Assembly: GCA_963693285.1 (NCBI GenBank)
Contig: OY848920.1
Location: 1,490,501-1,554,500 of the forward strand
Direction: 5' to 3'
DNA: 64,000 nucleotides
Source of the DNA: Xestospongia muta
Lineage: Eukaryota > Porifera > Demospongiae > Haplosclerida > Petrosiidae
This document shows, piece by piece, positions 35,541-47,759 of this stretch. The notes under the pieces are model-generated. The model had not been told where the DNA came from. It ran no database searches and worked only from the letters and a program-made list of their open reading frames with translations. Position 1 is the first letter of the stretch. Each line of letters starts with the position of its first letter. Position numbers and translations under genes: made by a program.

Positions 35541-36878
35541 AACTGTTACAATTCTTGGTTGTGTTTTATCTATTACAATTATAAGTGTTGTATTAACTTG
35601 GGACAAACCAGCCACTGGCATCTTTAATAATTCAAGTCAAAAGTAGTTGCATATTATATCTTCAGTTACTTACCCTAAACATAATTGTTATAGGTGTTTT
35701 AGTTGTAATAAATATACTACTTTCCAATAAATATAACTATTGGGGAAGATGTACAAGTAAATGTAAATTGTGATAACATCGTGTTTGTTGTTTAGAGACG
35801 CTAATGGTATAGCCATTAGTTACGCTGTCTGCAATCTATGTACAAACAAGGAGTAAATTTAGTACCACTCCTTCATTAGTGTATTTCTAATTGATATTTT
35901 TCTTATGAACATAATTATTTTGTATTAACAGTACTTTCTGTTACGTCACATGTCGTTGTATTATTAACTATGTCCGAGTACACCCGATCTTGTTAGGGTA
36001 TACTTAAGCCTTTGCTCTTAATACTATATCATTATTTTCTTTGTTTTATTGTATTAATTTATGTGATTAATGATGTCAAAGATTTCCGATTAGTTGGCTA
36101 AAAAAGTGTTTCACGTAGTTTGTTGCTTGTTATGAAATCATTTGATTTTTACACTATCTTAAATTTTGCTTATACATAGGAAAAGTATGAAGTTCCCAAA
36201 GAGAGAAGATTCAATGGAAGTAAATATTTATGTAGATCCATTAACAATTAAAGATGCCTGTTCCATAGCAAAAGAATTGGAGAAGCTCTCAGAGGAGACA
36301 CTACAAGTAGTTGCCAGATGTCTAGATATGCCAAATTTCTATACAGAACCAGAAAAAAAGGAATGGAGGAAATGTATGACAATGATCCTCGACTGGGAGA
36401 GCTTATGTTTGTTAAGTGAAAATGAAGAAGAAAAGAAAGAAGCTTCTAAAAAATGCTTGCAATAAAGATAATGAATGCAGCCAATGAATTTCATGCAAAA
36501 AATGCACAAGAGAGCGTAGCTTTAGAAAATGTGGCAAGATCACTTAATTTTGTAGGTATAAAATATATTTCCATAAGTTATATAATGTCAACAAATACAA
36601 GATATTATTTTGTACCAAATCTGTATTTATATTTGTCCTATTACACATTACCACTATCATGACTGATGACTATTCCAAACCTATATTAATTTCCTAAAAC
36701 TTCTAATAATTAATATTATTTAGTTTCAGCTCTATTATATTCTTCTATAATGTCATAATGATATCTGTATCTCTAATGTAATGTTACAGTATTGTCACTT
36801 GATTATAAATACTCTTTGTTGCAGTTGCAAGCAGTATGTCAAAGAGTGTTGAGTAAAAAGGTCAAGGAAAAGGCTGAC
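35541..36878 (+). pseudogene. Internally deleted subfamily III gene: promoter joined to 3' exons
   Basis: 35550-35995 matches 38470-38925 (promoter region of the intact subfamily III gene) and 36000-36120 matches 39486-39605 (its intron). The sequence then jumps to the 40-nt linker exon (about 36179-36218, KYEVPKERRFNG) and the Death-like exon (about 36231-36555, KELEKLSEETLQVVARCL... WRKCMTMILDWESL). The Death-like exon lost one T near 36457, causing a stop at 36463-36465. The last exon (VASSMSKSVE-stop) lies at about 36825-36857. All Roc-COR coding sequence is gone. Confidence 0.82.
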
Positions 36879-37162
36879 TGATCAAGTTGCTGTAATACAT
36901 TTATTTTGTTATTTCATTTAATCACTTATTAATATTTATAATGTATCTTTTGTTAGGTTCAATTTTTATATTTTGTTAATAGGTGCTTATTATATCTCTT
37001 TGTTATAGGTAATAACATTATTAAGTAATGTTAACACTCAATTCTTAACAGTAGACTTTTATGTGTTATCTATTAGTTTACATTTTTACTTGCTCTGTTT
37101 TGTATTTAAAACTTGCTGTTACAGTTCTGTAGTAGATATAGTTCTAGTTATTTTGTGAATAC

Positions 37163-37450
37163 AATGGTTTACGTTAGCACAACTTTGGCAACGAGTGTCG
37201 CAATGGATCCTGCTACTCATTGTCAACTGGGAAAGTTCGATAGTAATCATAAAGAATGAGGTGTGTATATCAAGCAACTACAGCAATATTTTACAGCAAA
37301 TACTGTTCACTATGTATACAAACAAAGGCAATTCTTAGCTGCTGTGAACTGGCGACTTATATTTTATCAAGAATTACTCATTCCTAATAGTTCTATAGAT
37401 GTCCCTTTTAAGGAGATTCTCATCCTGTCTGAGACAGTCCAAAGATAATA
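37163..37450 (+). mobile_element. Relic of a gypsy-like retrotransposon Gag N-terminus
   Basis: The reading MVYVSTTLATSVAMDP... LGKFDSNHKE-stop-GVYIKQLQQYFTAN then QRQFLAAVNWRL... SIDVPFKEILILSETV has the layout common at the start of Gag in Ty3/gypsy-type elements: G.FD, a W or aromatic plus Y..R/KLEQ-like helix, F.AN, then kRA.LL. A TGA replaces the expected Trp codon. No reverse transcriptase or LTR was recognised. The assignment is by pattern memory. Confidence 0.5.
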
Positions 37451-37803
37451 TTCAAAGAAAAAGAATTAGTTTATTGCATAACCTTCAACTCTATATTTCT
37501 GTCATGGAATCTGCCATTAAACACTATCTCTATTTAAAAGGAAAGTTGATCAGGCATATTGAAATTCCAATTCTTCATGGACCATTTTTTAATGATGATG
37601 ACCTCAATAGTCATTTTAATAAGATGATTAAAGGTTTTTACAGAAGCAAAGTATCCACAGAACGAAATCGTAAGTGGGATGAAGGTCTTCCTAGTGGAAT
37701 AGCCATGATTAATATCTGGAATATTGGTAACAGCAAATCAGCATCGTACATTCTTCCTCTTCTATCAAGTCAATTATATAACAATTATTACCTTGTCTAT
37801 TGA
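37440..37803 (+). pseudogene. Fragment of subfamily III large exon
   Basis: Nearly identical to about 40645-40985 of the intact gene: VMESAIKHYLYLKGKLIRHI, FFNDDDL-SHFNKM, DEGLPSGIAMINIWNIGNSK, ILPLLSSQLYNNY. It begins abruptly inside the G-domain (directly after the gag-like relic) and ends in a stop at 37801-37803. The P-loop region, COR region and splice sites are missing. Confidence 0.88.
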
Positions 37804-38127
37804 ATATTCCTGTTTCCTATCTTTTTGTTAAAATTAAAGAAATATTATAATTAAATTGTAGGAGTCATCATCTGAGTATTTGCTAAAGTGAATATATAAA
37901 ACTATATATTTTAAAGTTTATTCAGACTAAATTGGCTAACATTAACGACAAGTTGTGTGATGTAGATGAAGCCCTTGGCATTCTTGATATGTTTTGAAGT
38001 CTTTAAAAATCAGTTTATTTGATGATTAGATGTAATTAGACAGTGTTATTCACAGCTGATATGGTAACTACTACTGAGTTATATATCAGAGCATGGGAGG
38101 TATTGATTACCGCCATTAAGGGACCCT
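37804..38127. other. Spacer with trace of a Death-domain exon
   Basis: Mostly unassigned AT-rich DNA. About 38060-38130 resembles 24550-24630 of gene 5 (TTTE... AWEVLITAIKGPL against TTTESHLVTWETVIDAIKGP), a short decayed trace of a family B Death exon. Confidence 0.5.
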
Positions 38128-38200
38128 TAGACATACATACATACATATATATATATATACATACATACATACATACATACGTATATATATGTGTGTGTGT
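38128..38200. repeat. ACAT/TA/TG microsatellite
   Basis: Compound simple repeat: acat units, a TA run, acat units again, then a TG run, directly before mobile element 2 copy 2. Confidence 0.95.
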
Positions 38201-38203
38201 GTT

Positions 38204-38442
38204 TGTGACCTGATTTGCAAAAAGGGACATTTCTGGCAAAAAATTTGTGACATGATTTATGAAAAAAGACAACTGTTAAAGCATCATAAAAACATTTTTG
38301 TATACATATTTGCTATAATATGCACAACTATTCATGGAACTGCATCTATGTATACAAAAGCGTTTTTTCAGGTGTTATAACAGTGATTCTTTTTATCACA
38401 ATTGTTTGACAAAAGTGGTCCCTTATTGCAAATCAGGTCACA
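38204..38442. mobile_element. MITE-like element 2, copy 2 (about 239 bp)
   Basis: Same terminal sequence as the copy at 33081 (tgtgacctgatttgcaaaaa ... attgcaaatcaggtcaca) with mutations in the inner arms. It borders a microsatellite, so the left flank is uninformative. It lies upstream of the subfamily III gene. Confidence 0.8.
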
Positions 38443-38462
38443 TATACATATATGTAATATAT

Positions 38463-38977
38463 ATTTGAACAAAACTTTTATCTATTACAATTATAAGAGT
38501 TGTATTAATTTGGAACAAACCAGCCACTGGTATCATTAATAATTCAAGTCAAAAGTAGTTGCATATTATATCTTTAGTAACTTTATCCTAAACATAATTG
38601 TTAATTATAGGTGTTTTAGTCGTAATAAATATACTACTTTCCAATTAATAACAATTTGGGCAAGATGTACAGGTAAATGTAATCTGTGATAACATCATGT
38701 TTGTTGTTTAGACACAAACATTGTACTACTAATGCTATAACCATAAGTTACGCTGTCTGCAGTCTGTACAAGCGAGGAGTAAATTTATTACCACCCCTTT
38801 ATTACTGTATTTCTAATTGATCCATATCTTATGAATGTAATTATTTCGTATTGACGTGCTTCCTGTTACGTCACATGTCGTAATAAATAACTATGTCTGA
38901 GTACAGACATTCTTGTTACTTATAAATTACAGACATTGCTTTTTGTTATCAGCTACAAGAACTTCGGAGTGATCGTA
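38463..38977. promoter_or_regulatory. Upstream region of the subfamily III gene with a CRE-like site
   Basis: About 500 bp also present at 35550-35995, before the deleted paralogue. Both keep the octamer TTACGTCA in a cctgttacgtcacatgtcg context (38866-38873 here), about 105 bp before the ATG. That octamer is the classic shape of a bZIP (CRE/ATF) site; its use here is inference. Confidence 0.4.
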
Positions 38978-41900
38978 ATGAGCGATTCACAGGAGCAGTC
39001 TGAGGTATATATAGTTATATTTACTATATTTCTATTGTGATAAATTGTTTTTAGATTGTTGCGAGTCATCCTGAGACTTTCATGTCTAGTATGCCCACTG
39101 ATGAACGTCATAGTCAAGTTAATAACAAATCTGATGAGGATGGTACGTGTATAACATAATGTTAAAGTGATATTGATGTATTGTAAAGTGTAGAGAGCAG
39201 TCCTAATTATTTTGTTGGGGCAAATAGTGTCTTATGGTTGTGTATAATCATAGATATTCTATTTCACAACCCATAAACCCAAAATACACAATAATAATTA
39301 TGCCCGAATGCTCGCTAGCTTAATCAAGAAAGGACATCTGATGAATTATATCGAATTTCTTGGCATTATGATCATGACATCATAATATGTCACTCATGGG
39401 CAAGATGGCCGATCTCAGTTGAAGTGATTTCCTAGTTACTACCTTACACTCGTGCTATCTTGAAGGACTACTTTTAAAAGAACTGTATACTTAAGCCTTT
39501 GCTCTTTATACTGTACTATATATTTTCTTTGTTTTATTGTATTAATTTATGTGGTTAATGATGTCAAAGATTTCCGATTACTTGGCTAAAAAAGTGTTTC
39601 AAGTACTAGTGCCAAAAATTATACTAATGACATCAAATACTCTTTCTTGAATTAAATGAGTGAACATTTGGGTACAATACTAAACAATAATCGTACAACA
39701 AAGTATTGTCAGTCCCCTAGTATATAGTATAATTATATTATGTATCCAATTTTTATTAAGTAATTTACTAAATCAACTCTGTTACTTTTTGTTTCTATTT
39801 TGCATATAGTAGACAATGAAGGTTCCTATCTTTCACAAGTAACTCAGGAACAACAGGTATTAGTGGTGTTAATTGTAATGTACATATATTATAGTAAATT
39901 AATGATGTTATTTTATTTATTAGAGTGGTCAAAGTGAGATTGTATTTGCTAAGTCTGGTACATCCAGTGATAAATATAGTGCACCACCAAATGAACATTA
40001 TAGTGAACCAACAACCCTTGGATCTGGTAAGACTAATATATAAGCTGATTACATACCTTGATATTATCATAATTATAAGTATAGTATTAAAAATTTCCCT
40101 TTGCTCTGACCTCAGTATTGTTATCATAGCATGTCCCAATTAAAACATTCTTTTCTTGAAAGCATCTCCTCAAATTATAGATATCAATTTACTTTGTTGA
40201 AATCAATGTCATGAGTGCATTTATAATTGAAAAAAATTAATTAGGAATGCAGCACTAGTATATTAGTAAAGAATGAACACTAGGAAGCCCAATAAATGTG
40301 ATTCTACTATATAAACTAAGAGGATTTATTGGTACTTGTAATGGACATACTTAAAACTTTTGCATGTACACTTGTGCATGTTTATTAGTCATTTGTGATT
40401 AAGGTATTTTGTATTATCTTTAGATATCATTATTAAGTCTGACTGGCTTGCAAAAACAATCACTAATCGTCTCATCACTGTTAAGGCTGTTCCTTTTCTT
40501 TTGAGCATCATTGGATTACCTGAGAGCAAGCAACCAACTCTTACTAATTGTTTGCTACATCTATTAAATTGTCGATCAATTGTACCAAGTAGTCCACAAG
40601 GATTTTCTTTTTATGAAACAGCTGCAGTAAGAACACTTTCCGATGATTGCAAAGAAAAAGAATTAGTTTACTCCAAAACCTTCAACTATATTTCTGTCAT
40701 GGAGTCTGCCATTAAACACCATCTCTATTTAAAAGGAAAGTTGATAAGGCATATTGAAATTCCAATTCTTCATACACCATTTTTTAACGATGATGACCTC
40801 GATAGTCATTTTAATAAGATGACCGAAGGTTTTTATAGAAGCAAAGTATCCACAGAACGAAATCGTAAGTGGGATGAAGGTCTTCCTAGTGGAATAGCCA
40901 TGATTAATATCTGGAATATTGGTAACAGCAAAGCTGCATCATACATTCTTCCTCTTCTATCAGGTCATTTATATAACAATTATGTTTGGACGATGTTTGA
41001 CCTTATCCGAGATGTACCTGATCTTCACAAACCACCAGAGGCCACGGAAAGGGCCAGAAAAGAATCACGTCCGCGTCTCCACTATCTTTTACGTTCTGCC
41101 AGCTTGGCTGCTTGTCAAGACAGCAATCGTACAAATGTTTGTACATTGATTAGCTATCATGATACTTCTTATTGTCAAAGTGAAATAAGTATAAAATTGA
41201 AGCAGTTTCAAAGAGATGCTGACTCAGCTGCCACTCAAATGCATTTAAAAAATCTAATTGACTTAAATAATATTCTTATGCTTTGTACAGAGAGTGACGA
41301 AGAATGCTTGAAAAAAGCATTTGATAATATCGTTCATAGAGAGCTCAACAAGTCATTAGAAATTCCTCTACCTTACATTTTTCTTCGTAGCTATTTTTAT
41401 GAATCCGGTGTTCTGTATGTTACAAAAAAAGTATTGCAAGAAAAAGGGGGAATACTTGGAATGGAAGAAGATGATTGTATAGAGTTTTGTCGACTCTTCA
41501 CATCATCTGGTAGCCTCATTGACATAAGCTTAATTGATGAACATTCAAATATTATTATCTTAAGACCAGTCGAATTTTTTCATGAGCTAGACAAGCTATT
41601 TCATCCATCTTCTAATGTCGATCCACTTGTCGCAAAGTATGGTATTGTTACTGAGCTAATTGCTCACTCTCTTTTCAAAGATCATGCAAATATAATGATG
41701 GAAGTACTCGTTTCATTTGGTATAGCAGCCAAATTAGATTCAAGTCAAGTAAACTGCACACTTCCAGCTCCTAATAATATAATATATTATGTTCCCAATG
41801 CTAGTACAGTAGAGCCTAAATATGAGTGTCAGCCCTCAGCATTACACCTCTTACGAGACATTGATAGACCAATGTCACACTCAAAAGTAGCATTTACATC

Positions 41901-42888
41901 AAAATTTTTGAAGCTTTGTCCCTCGTCAAAGTTGGAGCTACCTGATCAACCTGTTGGAAACATTGCCACATTTAAAGTCTTTCCATCCGATGTACTTAGT
42001 CACACGTTTGACTTTGTATATATTGGTGATGCTATTGAATTTCGCTTTTCATCTCCGTGTGACCAAGAAGAGCTCGAACAAACTTGTAGGAACATTTTCA
42101 CAGTCTGTCATGAGATAATGCCTAACATGACTAAGTATAATTTTGCTGTGATGTGTTCTGCTGATAAAGATAGGACACTTGCTGATAAACTCAAACGTCA
42201 ACGTCATCTTTTACCAAACACAAAGTTATGCCCAGACTGCCAAAGTGAAGGATTACATGAAGATACTTTTCTAATGATTTGGAATAAGATACTTAAAGAG
42301 GTACTTCTGTTATTTTATAGTTTGCTCATTTATTTAATTTATTTTTTTATTTAGAAAAAATATGAAGTCCCTATAAAAAAAAGACTAAATGGAGGTAAAT
42401 ATTAGATAATTATTAAACCTGACCTATTTGTTATTTTTAAGATCCATTGACAATGGAAGAGACTTTCTTAGTAGTAAAAGGATTGGAAAATCTTTCAGAG
42501 GAGACATTACATGTTGTTGCTCAATGTCTGGGTATGCCTGGGTTTTTCTCCTTAGCAAAGACAAAGTGGAGAAAATGCATGACAATGATTCAGGACTGGG
42601 AAGACTTCCGTTCATTAGATGACGATGAAAGACAAAAACAAGAAGCCTCTAGAAAATTGCTTGCAATGAAACTAATGAAAGCTGCACTTAAGATTTACAA
42701 AGTGAACGAAAGTGAAAGTGAAGCTTTACAAAATGTGGCTAGTTCACTCAACTATGAAGGTAAGTAGTATTGATACCTTTGACATTACTATGGTGCTTTT
42801 TAAGGTTTTATTATTTAGTTTTGTTTCTTTAGTTGCTATTTGTATGAGAGATGAGAAGTCAGGTGAAGCCACAAATGATAATACATGA
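38978..42888 (+). CDS. Family A subfamily III Roc-COR-Death-like protein without a P-loop
   Basis: Eight exons: 38978-39004 (MSDSQEQSE), 39055-39142, 39810-39856, 39924-40026, 40424-42300, 42355-42394, 42442-42759, 42833-42888; total 2,556 nt, 851 residues, all phases consistent. The G-domain keeps the fold signals (VPFLLSIIGLP, INIWNIGNSK, MFDLIRDVPDLH) but the P-loop reads GLPESKQPT, with no Lys-Ser pair, so nucleotide binding is unlikely. The COR-like segment FCRLFTSSGSLIDISLID to EFFHELDKLF, the AVMCSADKD region and the LCPDC knuckle match the other subfamilies. The Death-like exon (LSEETLHVVAQCLGMPG... WRKCMTMIQDWEDF) is intact. The N-terminal exons are Ser/Asn/Gln-rich and unlike those of S and P. 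The overall order resembles DAPK1 (Roc-COR-Death). Predicted cytosolic pseudo-GTPase scaffold; the only intact member of its subfamily here, with three dead fragments. Confidence 0.82.
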
Positions 42889-43493
42889 TCATAAAAATAT
42901 TTAACCTTTAATGATATATTTATATTTCATTTTTAAATAGGAATTTTATAAATAATATTATTTATTTTTTAGAAATGCTATAAACCTGAAATAATAAATG
43001 TATTGAATTAATTCTTTATTTTTATGCTTTTACATATACAGGTTGTGCCTATAAGATTGGCAGGAAGTCATACTTTGGCACATAATTATAATTAGTGTAT
43101 TGGTTTTATGAGGTGAGGATCAGTTTAATACACAGCAAAGTATAGACTTCCTGCCAGACATATGCCCACAGCCTTTTATATAATTAGAATGGTGTTTTAT
43201 TGATATTTTTAAAGACTTTAAATTTCAGCAAGTTGACAGGAAATACGTTTGTCATCACTGCATGAATCAATGATATTCATTGCAGTTACCAAATAATTTT
43301 AATATTATGCTCTAATTATAACAACACTAGCTCAGGGTTCACTGAAGTACCAACTAAAGTGACAACAAACGAGTATAACTTAGAAGAAATCTAAGCAAAA
43401 GATTGTGTGTAAGTTGACAAACGTAATTCAAAAGGAAGATATGAAGGAAATAATATTAATACTTCCCTTATTGTGACTATAAGTACTTTTAAT

Positions 43494-43533
<40 letters not shown>

Positions 43534-43760
43534 AAGTATTGATGTTGTAAAGTTATCTTTTACAAAGTCCTATAGTAGGTGGCAAAGGTGTCATTAATAG
43601 CAATACTAATTAAAGAGTGTTAGCTAATCTAATTTGGTGTAGCAGCCATATACATCACAGCTCCTCAAGTTACTAATCAAAGTTGTGGTATATATTATAA
43701 ATATTTAGGTACATAATAAATTGTACTCTATCACAACAGTATCACATTCATTCAGAATTA
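42889..43760. repeat. Spacer and start of S-gene upstream block (copy 2)
   Basis: 42889-43120 shows nothing. From about 43125 (tttaatacacagcaaagtat) it is the diverged copy of the S upstream block seen at 1754 and 47041. A (TG)n run of about 35 bases lies at 43497-43530. The block is interrupted at 43761 by mobile element 2. Confidence 0.65.
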
Positions 43761-44002
43761 GTGACCTGATTTGTAATAAGGACCACTTCTGTCAAAACAT
43801 GTGTGACTTGATTTGTGAAAAGGGAAGCACTATTAAAACACATTCGTATACATACAGTTACCACAAATAGTCGTGCATATATAGCAACTGTACAATATTA
43901 TATACAAAACTGCTTTTGAGATGTATTAACAGTGGTCCCTTTTCATAAGTCAAGTCACAATTGTTTTGCCATAATTGATTCCTTATTGCAAATCAGGTCA
44001 CA
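43761..44002. mobile_element. MITE-like element 2, copy 3, with paralogous empty sites
   Basis: gtgacctgatttgtaataag ... ttgcaaatcaggtcaca, about 242 bp, same arms as the copies at 33081 and 38204. The homologous upstream blocks at about 2385 and 47685 read through a cagaattgtataccg site without it, so this copy inserted after those blocks duplicated. It lies about 75 bp before the ATG of the downstream gene and could affect its promoter. Confidence 0.85.
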
Positions 44003-44075
44003 TACACTGTATTATAAAGTTTAAAATTTGTTCTTTAATTTACATACTGACTGCACTTTTTTTAAATTAGAAGCC

Positions 44076-46903
44076 ATGAGTGAGCCATATTCTTATTTAT
44101 CACCAGAGGAAGCTAGTTCAGCAAAGGTAATGAATCTAAGAAAGTATAAACTTTTATATTTAATCTTATTTTAGCCTGATGAAAAGACTGATTCTGACTC
44201 TTCTAAAGATGACAAACAAGATTTATCAAGAAATGAGTTTGTTATTGGAAGGGTAGATGCTCCAGTACGCATATACCAAAGCGATCCTACTACACCAGAA
44301 GGTGAGCATTGGCCCTTCTTCACTAGCCTCTATACAATAATCTATTTAATCTATTGACATTACAGATGCTGCAGGTTTCATTGTAACTCCAAAATGGTTA
44401 ATGACATCAATTCTTAACCAAACAATAACAGCAAAAACAGCACCATTTCTTTTATGTTTTACTGGCCTTCCATGCAGTAGTAAATCAACAGCTCTCAACA
44501 CTTTGATCCACCACTATCTTCATAAGAATGTACTTGACAACACCGATAAGTGTGGCATTCGCTTCTTTGATTTTGCTGCCATACGGAGGCCACCAGCGAA
44601 TGACATTATCTACTATAGTACAAATCAGCTTCTTAAAAATGGATACACACTAGTTGTCAAATCAGCAATAGAATATCTATTACGTGTCCGCGGTCAGTTT
44701 ATTAAGTGTCTACATGATCCGTCCTCTGTAGCTGCTGACAAAGTTTATTTTGATGATCAAGAGTTTGACCATCACTTGATCACAGTTTTTAATGGTTTAT
44801 CAAAGCTTGCTGATCTTGAAAAAACAAAAGTGAAAATTCCTCACTGGAGTCAAGGTATAGCTAGTGGAATCTCTATGATCAATATATGGGATATTGGTCT
44901 TAATAAAGTTGCATTTTATATTCTGCCTCAATTAGCTGGTTTGCTGCGTAATAGCCGCTCATGGCTTTTTTTCGACATTTTTCGTGATCTACCAAATCTC
45001 TATCAGCCACCGTACATACCAGAAAATAAGTGCGATTGTACGCGAAATGACAGTGACTGTTCAATGAGATGGCGAGCTCGCATTCATTATCTTCTTCGCT
45101 TTGCAAAGCTGGCACAGTCATGTCAAACTCGTGAGAATGTATGCAAATTAATAGGGACATACAAGACAACAAATGAAGACGGTAACTTAGCAGATTTGGT
45201 TGAGTCATTTAAGAAAGAAGTAAAATGTGCAGCTACACAAATGAAAGTTGATGATGTCATTGATATGGAAAATGTAATATCTTACAACCCAAATGATCTC
45301 AATACTGCTAAAGTGTTTAAAGAACTACTTGATGGCATTGTTCATAATGAGTTAAGCAATCCTATTGAAATGCCTCTCTCATTTGTATTTCTACGCAGCG
45401 TTTTATATGCTACTGATGCCTTTTGTATAAGAAAGAATGATTTAAGGTTGAAGGCTAAAAAATTGAAGATTGAAAGAGACAAATTTGAAAATTTTTGTCA
45501 GCTATTTACTTCATTTGGTAGCATTATTGATGTTAGCCTCATCGACAGCTCATCAGATCTTATTATACTTAAGCCAGTAGATTTTCTTCATGAGCTAGAC
45601 AAGCTTTTTTATTTTTCACCAAATGGTGACCCACTAGTTACTAGTTATGGCATTGTTACTGAATCAACTGCTAATTTTATTTTTGAAAGGGAGAAAACAA
45701 GCACAATTATGTCTTTTTTAATGTCTATCGGTTTTGCGACAAAATTATCATCATTGCAAGTGAATTTTTCAATTTCAGATCATTATGCCTATTATATATC
45801 TACTGTTTGCACTGCCCGTCCTTTATTAATGTGTGATCCTGCATCATTACACTTGCTACATGATGTAAATATACCAATGTCAAATTTCCAAACTATTTTT
45901 GCTACTACTTTTTTAAGTTTGTACTCATTAACAACATTAGAAATACCTGATGATTCATATAATAATATAACTAGGTTTAAAGCCTTTCCTTCTAATGCAT
46001 CCAATAAAGAGGGTGTAGTCTTTGATCTTGTATATCTTGGTGATGCAATTGAGTTTCGTTTTCCGACGTGTTTTAATCAAGGATCAAGTGATCATATTGA
46101 TGTTTGTACTCAGATTATTACTGTATGTCATAAAGTTATGCCATCTGATTCTAAATACAACTTTGCTGTCATGTGTTCTGATGATCCTGATCCCAATGCT
46201 GCTTATAAACTTAAAAGAAATTGCCACATACTTCCTAATACCAATCTTTGTGAAATTTGTCAATACAATGGTAGACTTGATAGTGCTATATTACAAACAT
46301 GGAATACAGTACTTAGTAAAGTAAGGGATATTACTATTTTTATTTGATCAATTTGTCCATTTATATTAGGATGAAAATAAAGTACCTGAAGGCAAAAGAC
46401 TTAATGGAGGTAGAATGACATAAGATATTACAATTTATATTTATGTTTGTGCCCTCAGACCCAATGTCAATTGATGAAGCTTTTAAAGTGACTTATGAAA
46501 TGTCAAAACTGCTAGATGAAACATTACTTCTTGTTGCCAAACACCTTGCTATTCCAGCAATGGAACTCGGTTCATCAAAGGGAGACAAATGGAGATATTA
46601 CATGAAAATGATCTTTGCCTGGGAAGACTTGACCAAACAAAAGGAAGAGGAAGCCTCTAAGAAAGCACTTGCAATTAAGCTAATGAATGCTGCCAATGAG
46701 ATATATAGTAAAAATGAAGAGGAAAGCAAAAAGCTAGAAATTATAGCAAGATGTCTCAATTTTCGAGGTAAATAAATATATATATATACACGTAACAAGC
46801 ATATAAAAATTTAAAGTTATATATGTTAAGTAATATAGCTATTGTTATTGAACTTATTTTTTTCATAGTTGCTCACAGTATGAGATCAGGAGTTAGATAT
46901 TAA
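44076..46903 (+). CDS. Family A subfamily S Roc-COR-Death-like protein (intact copy 1)
   Basis: Exons 44076-44126, 44175-44301, 44366-46320, 46370-46409, 46459-46767, 46869-46903; 2,517 nt, 838 residues, phases 0,1,0,1,1. The P-loop is GLPCSSKST: Ser replaces the Gly before Lys, while Lys-Ser-Thr is kept. The G3-like motif is INIWDIGLNK and the G4-like stretch VCKLIGTYKTT recalls the THxD region of Roc domains. COR-like winged helix FCQLFTSFGSIIDVSLID to DFLHELDKLFYF, then AVMCSDDPDPN and LCEIC. The Death-like domain is in exon 5 (MSKLLDETLLLVAKHLAIP... MIFAWEDLTKQKEEE). The last exon is VAHSMRSGVRY. No stop or frameshift. Likely a cytosolic signalling protein whose nucleotide handling is weakened. 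Expression may differ from its sisters because of the mobile element just upstream. Confidence 0.87.
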
Positions 46904-47759
46904 GAAGGAAATAAGTTACAATGAAATAACCATTAACTTATGTTAATAATATATATACATATACATGTGTGTGTTATTGTTTTATAGTTTTCATAATGAA
47001 ACAGTAATAAAACTACAATTTATCATTTATTGGGTTTAGTTTAATACACAGCAAAGTATACACTTCCTGCTAGACAAATGGCCACTGCCTTTCATATAAT
47101 TAGAATAGTGTTTTACTGATATATTTAAACATTTGAAATTTTAACTATAGTTGACAGGAAATACGTATGTCAGCACTGCATGGATCAATGAAATTCATTG
47201 CAGTTACCAAATATTTTCAATATTATGCTCTAATTATGACAATACTAGCTTTCCGCGTAATTAGTGTTCACCGAAGTAGCAAATAGCCAGTGCATCTAGA
47301 TTCATTCTACAAACTAAAGTGACAGCAAAAGAGTATACTTAGAAGTTAAAAGATTGCGTTGTAAGTTGATAATAATAATTCGAAAGGAAAGGTATAAAGT
47401 AAAATGATATTAAAACTTTCCTTATCGTGACTATAAGTACTTTTAATCTGTGCATATATTTGTGTGTGTGAATATGTATTGATGTTGTGAAGTTATCTTT
47501 ACTAAGTCCTATAATAGGTGGCAGGGTCTCATTAATAGCAATACTAATTAAAGAGTGTTAGCTAATCTAATTAGGTGCAGCAGCCATATATATCACAGCT
47601 TAAGCAAATTTGTAGTATATATTGTAAATATCTAGGCACACAATGAACTGCACTATATCACAATCAGCATCATATTTTTCCAGAATTGTATACCGTATTA
47701 TAAAAACTAACACTGTTCTTTGATTTACATACTGACTGCACTTTTTTCAATTAGAAGAC
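46904..47759. repeat. Intergenic S upstream block (copy 3)
   Basis: 47041-47759 is nearly the same as 1754-2461; the preceding 140 bp equal the sequence after the gene fragment at 1-997. The pair 1-5302 and about 44076-50603 therefore look like products of a larger duplication of neighbouring S units. Presumed promoter of the next gene. Confidence 0.65.

Noticed and set aside
38128..38200. Functional reading of the TA/TG/ACAT runs here and at 22673 and 43497
   Set aside because: Ordinary microsatellites.
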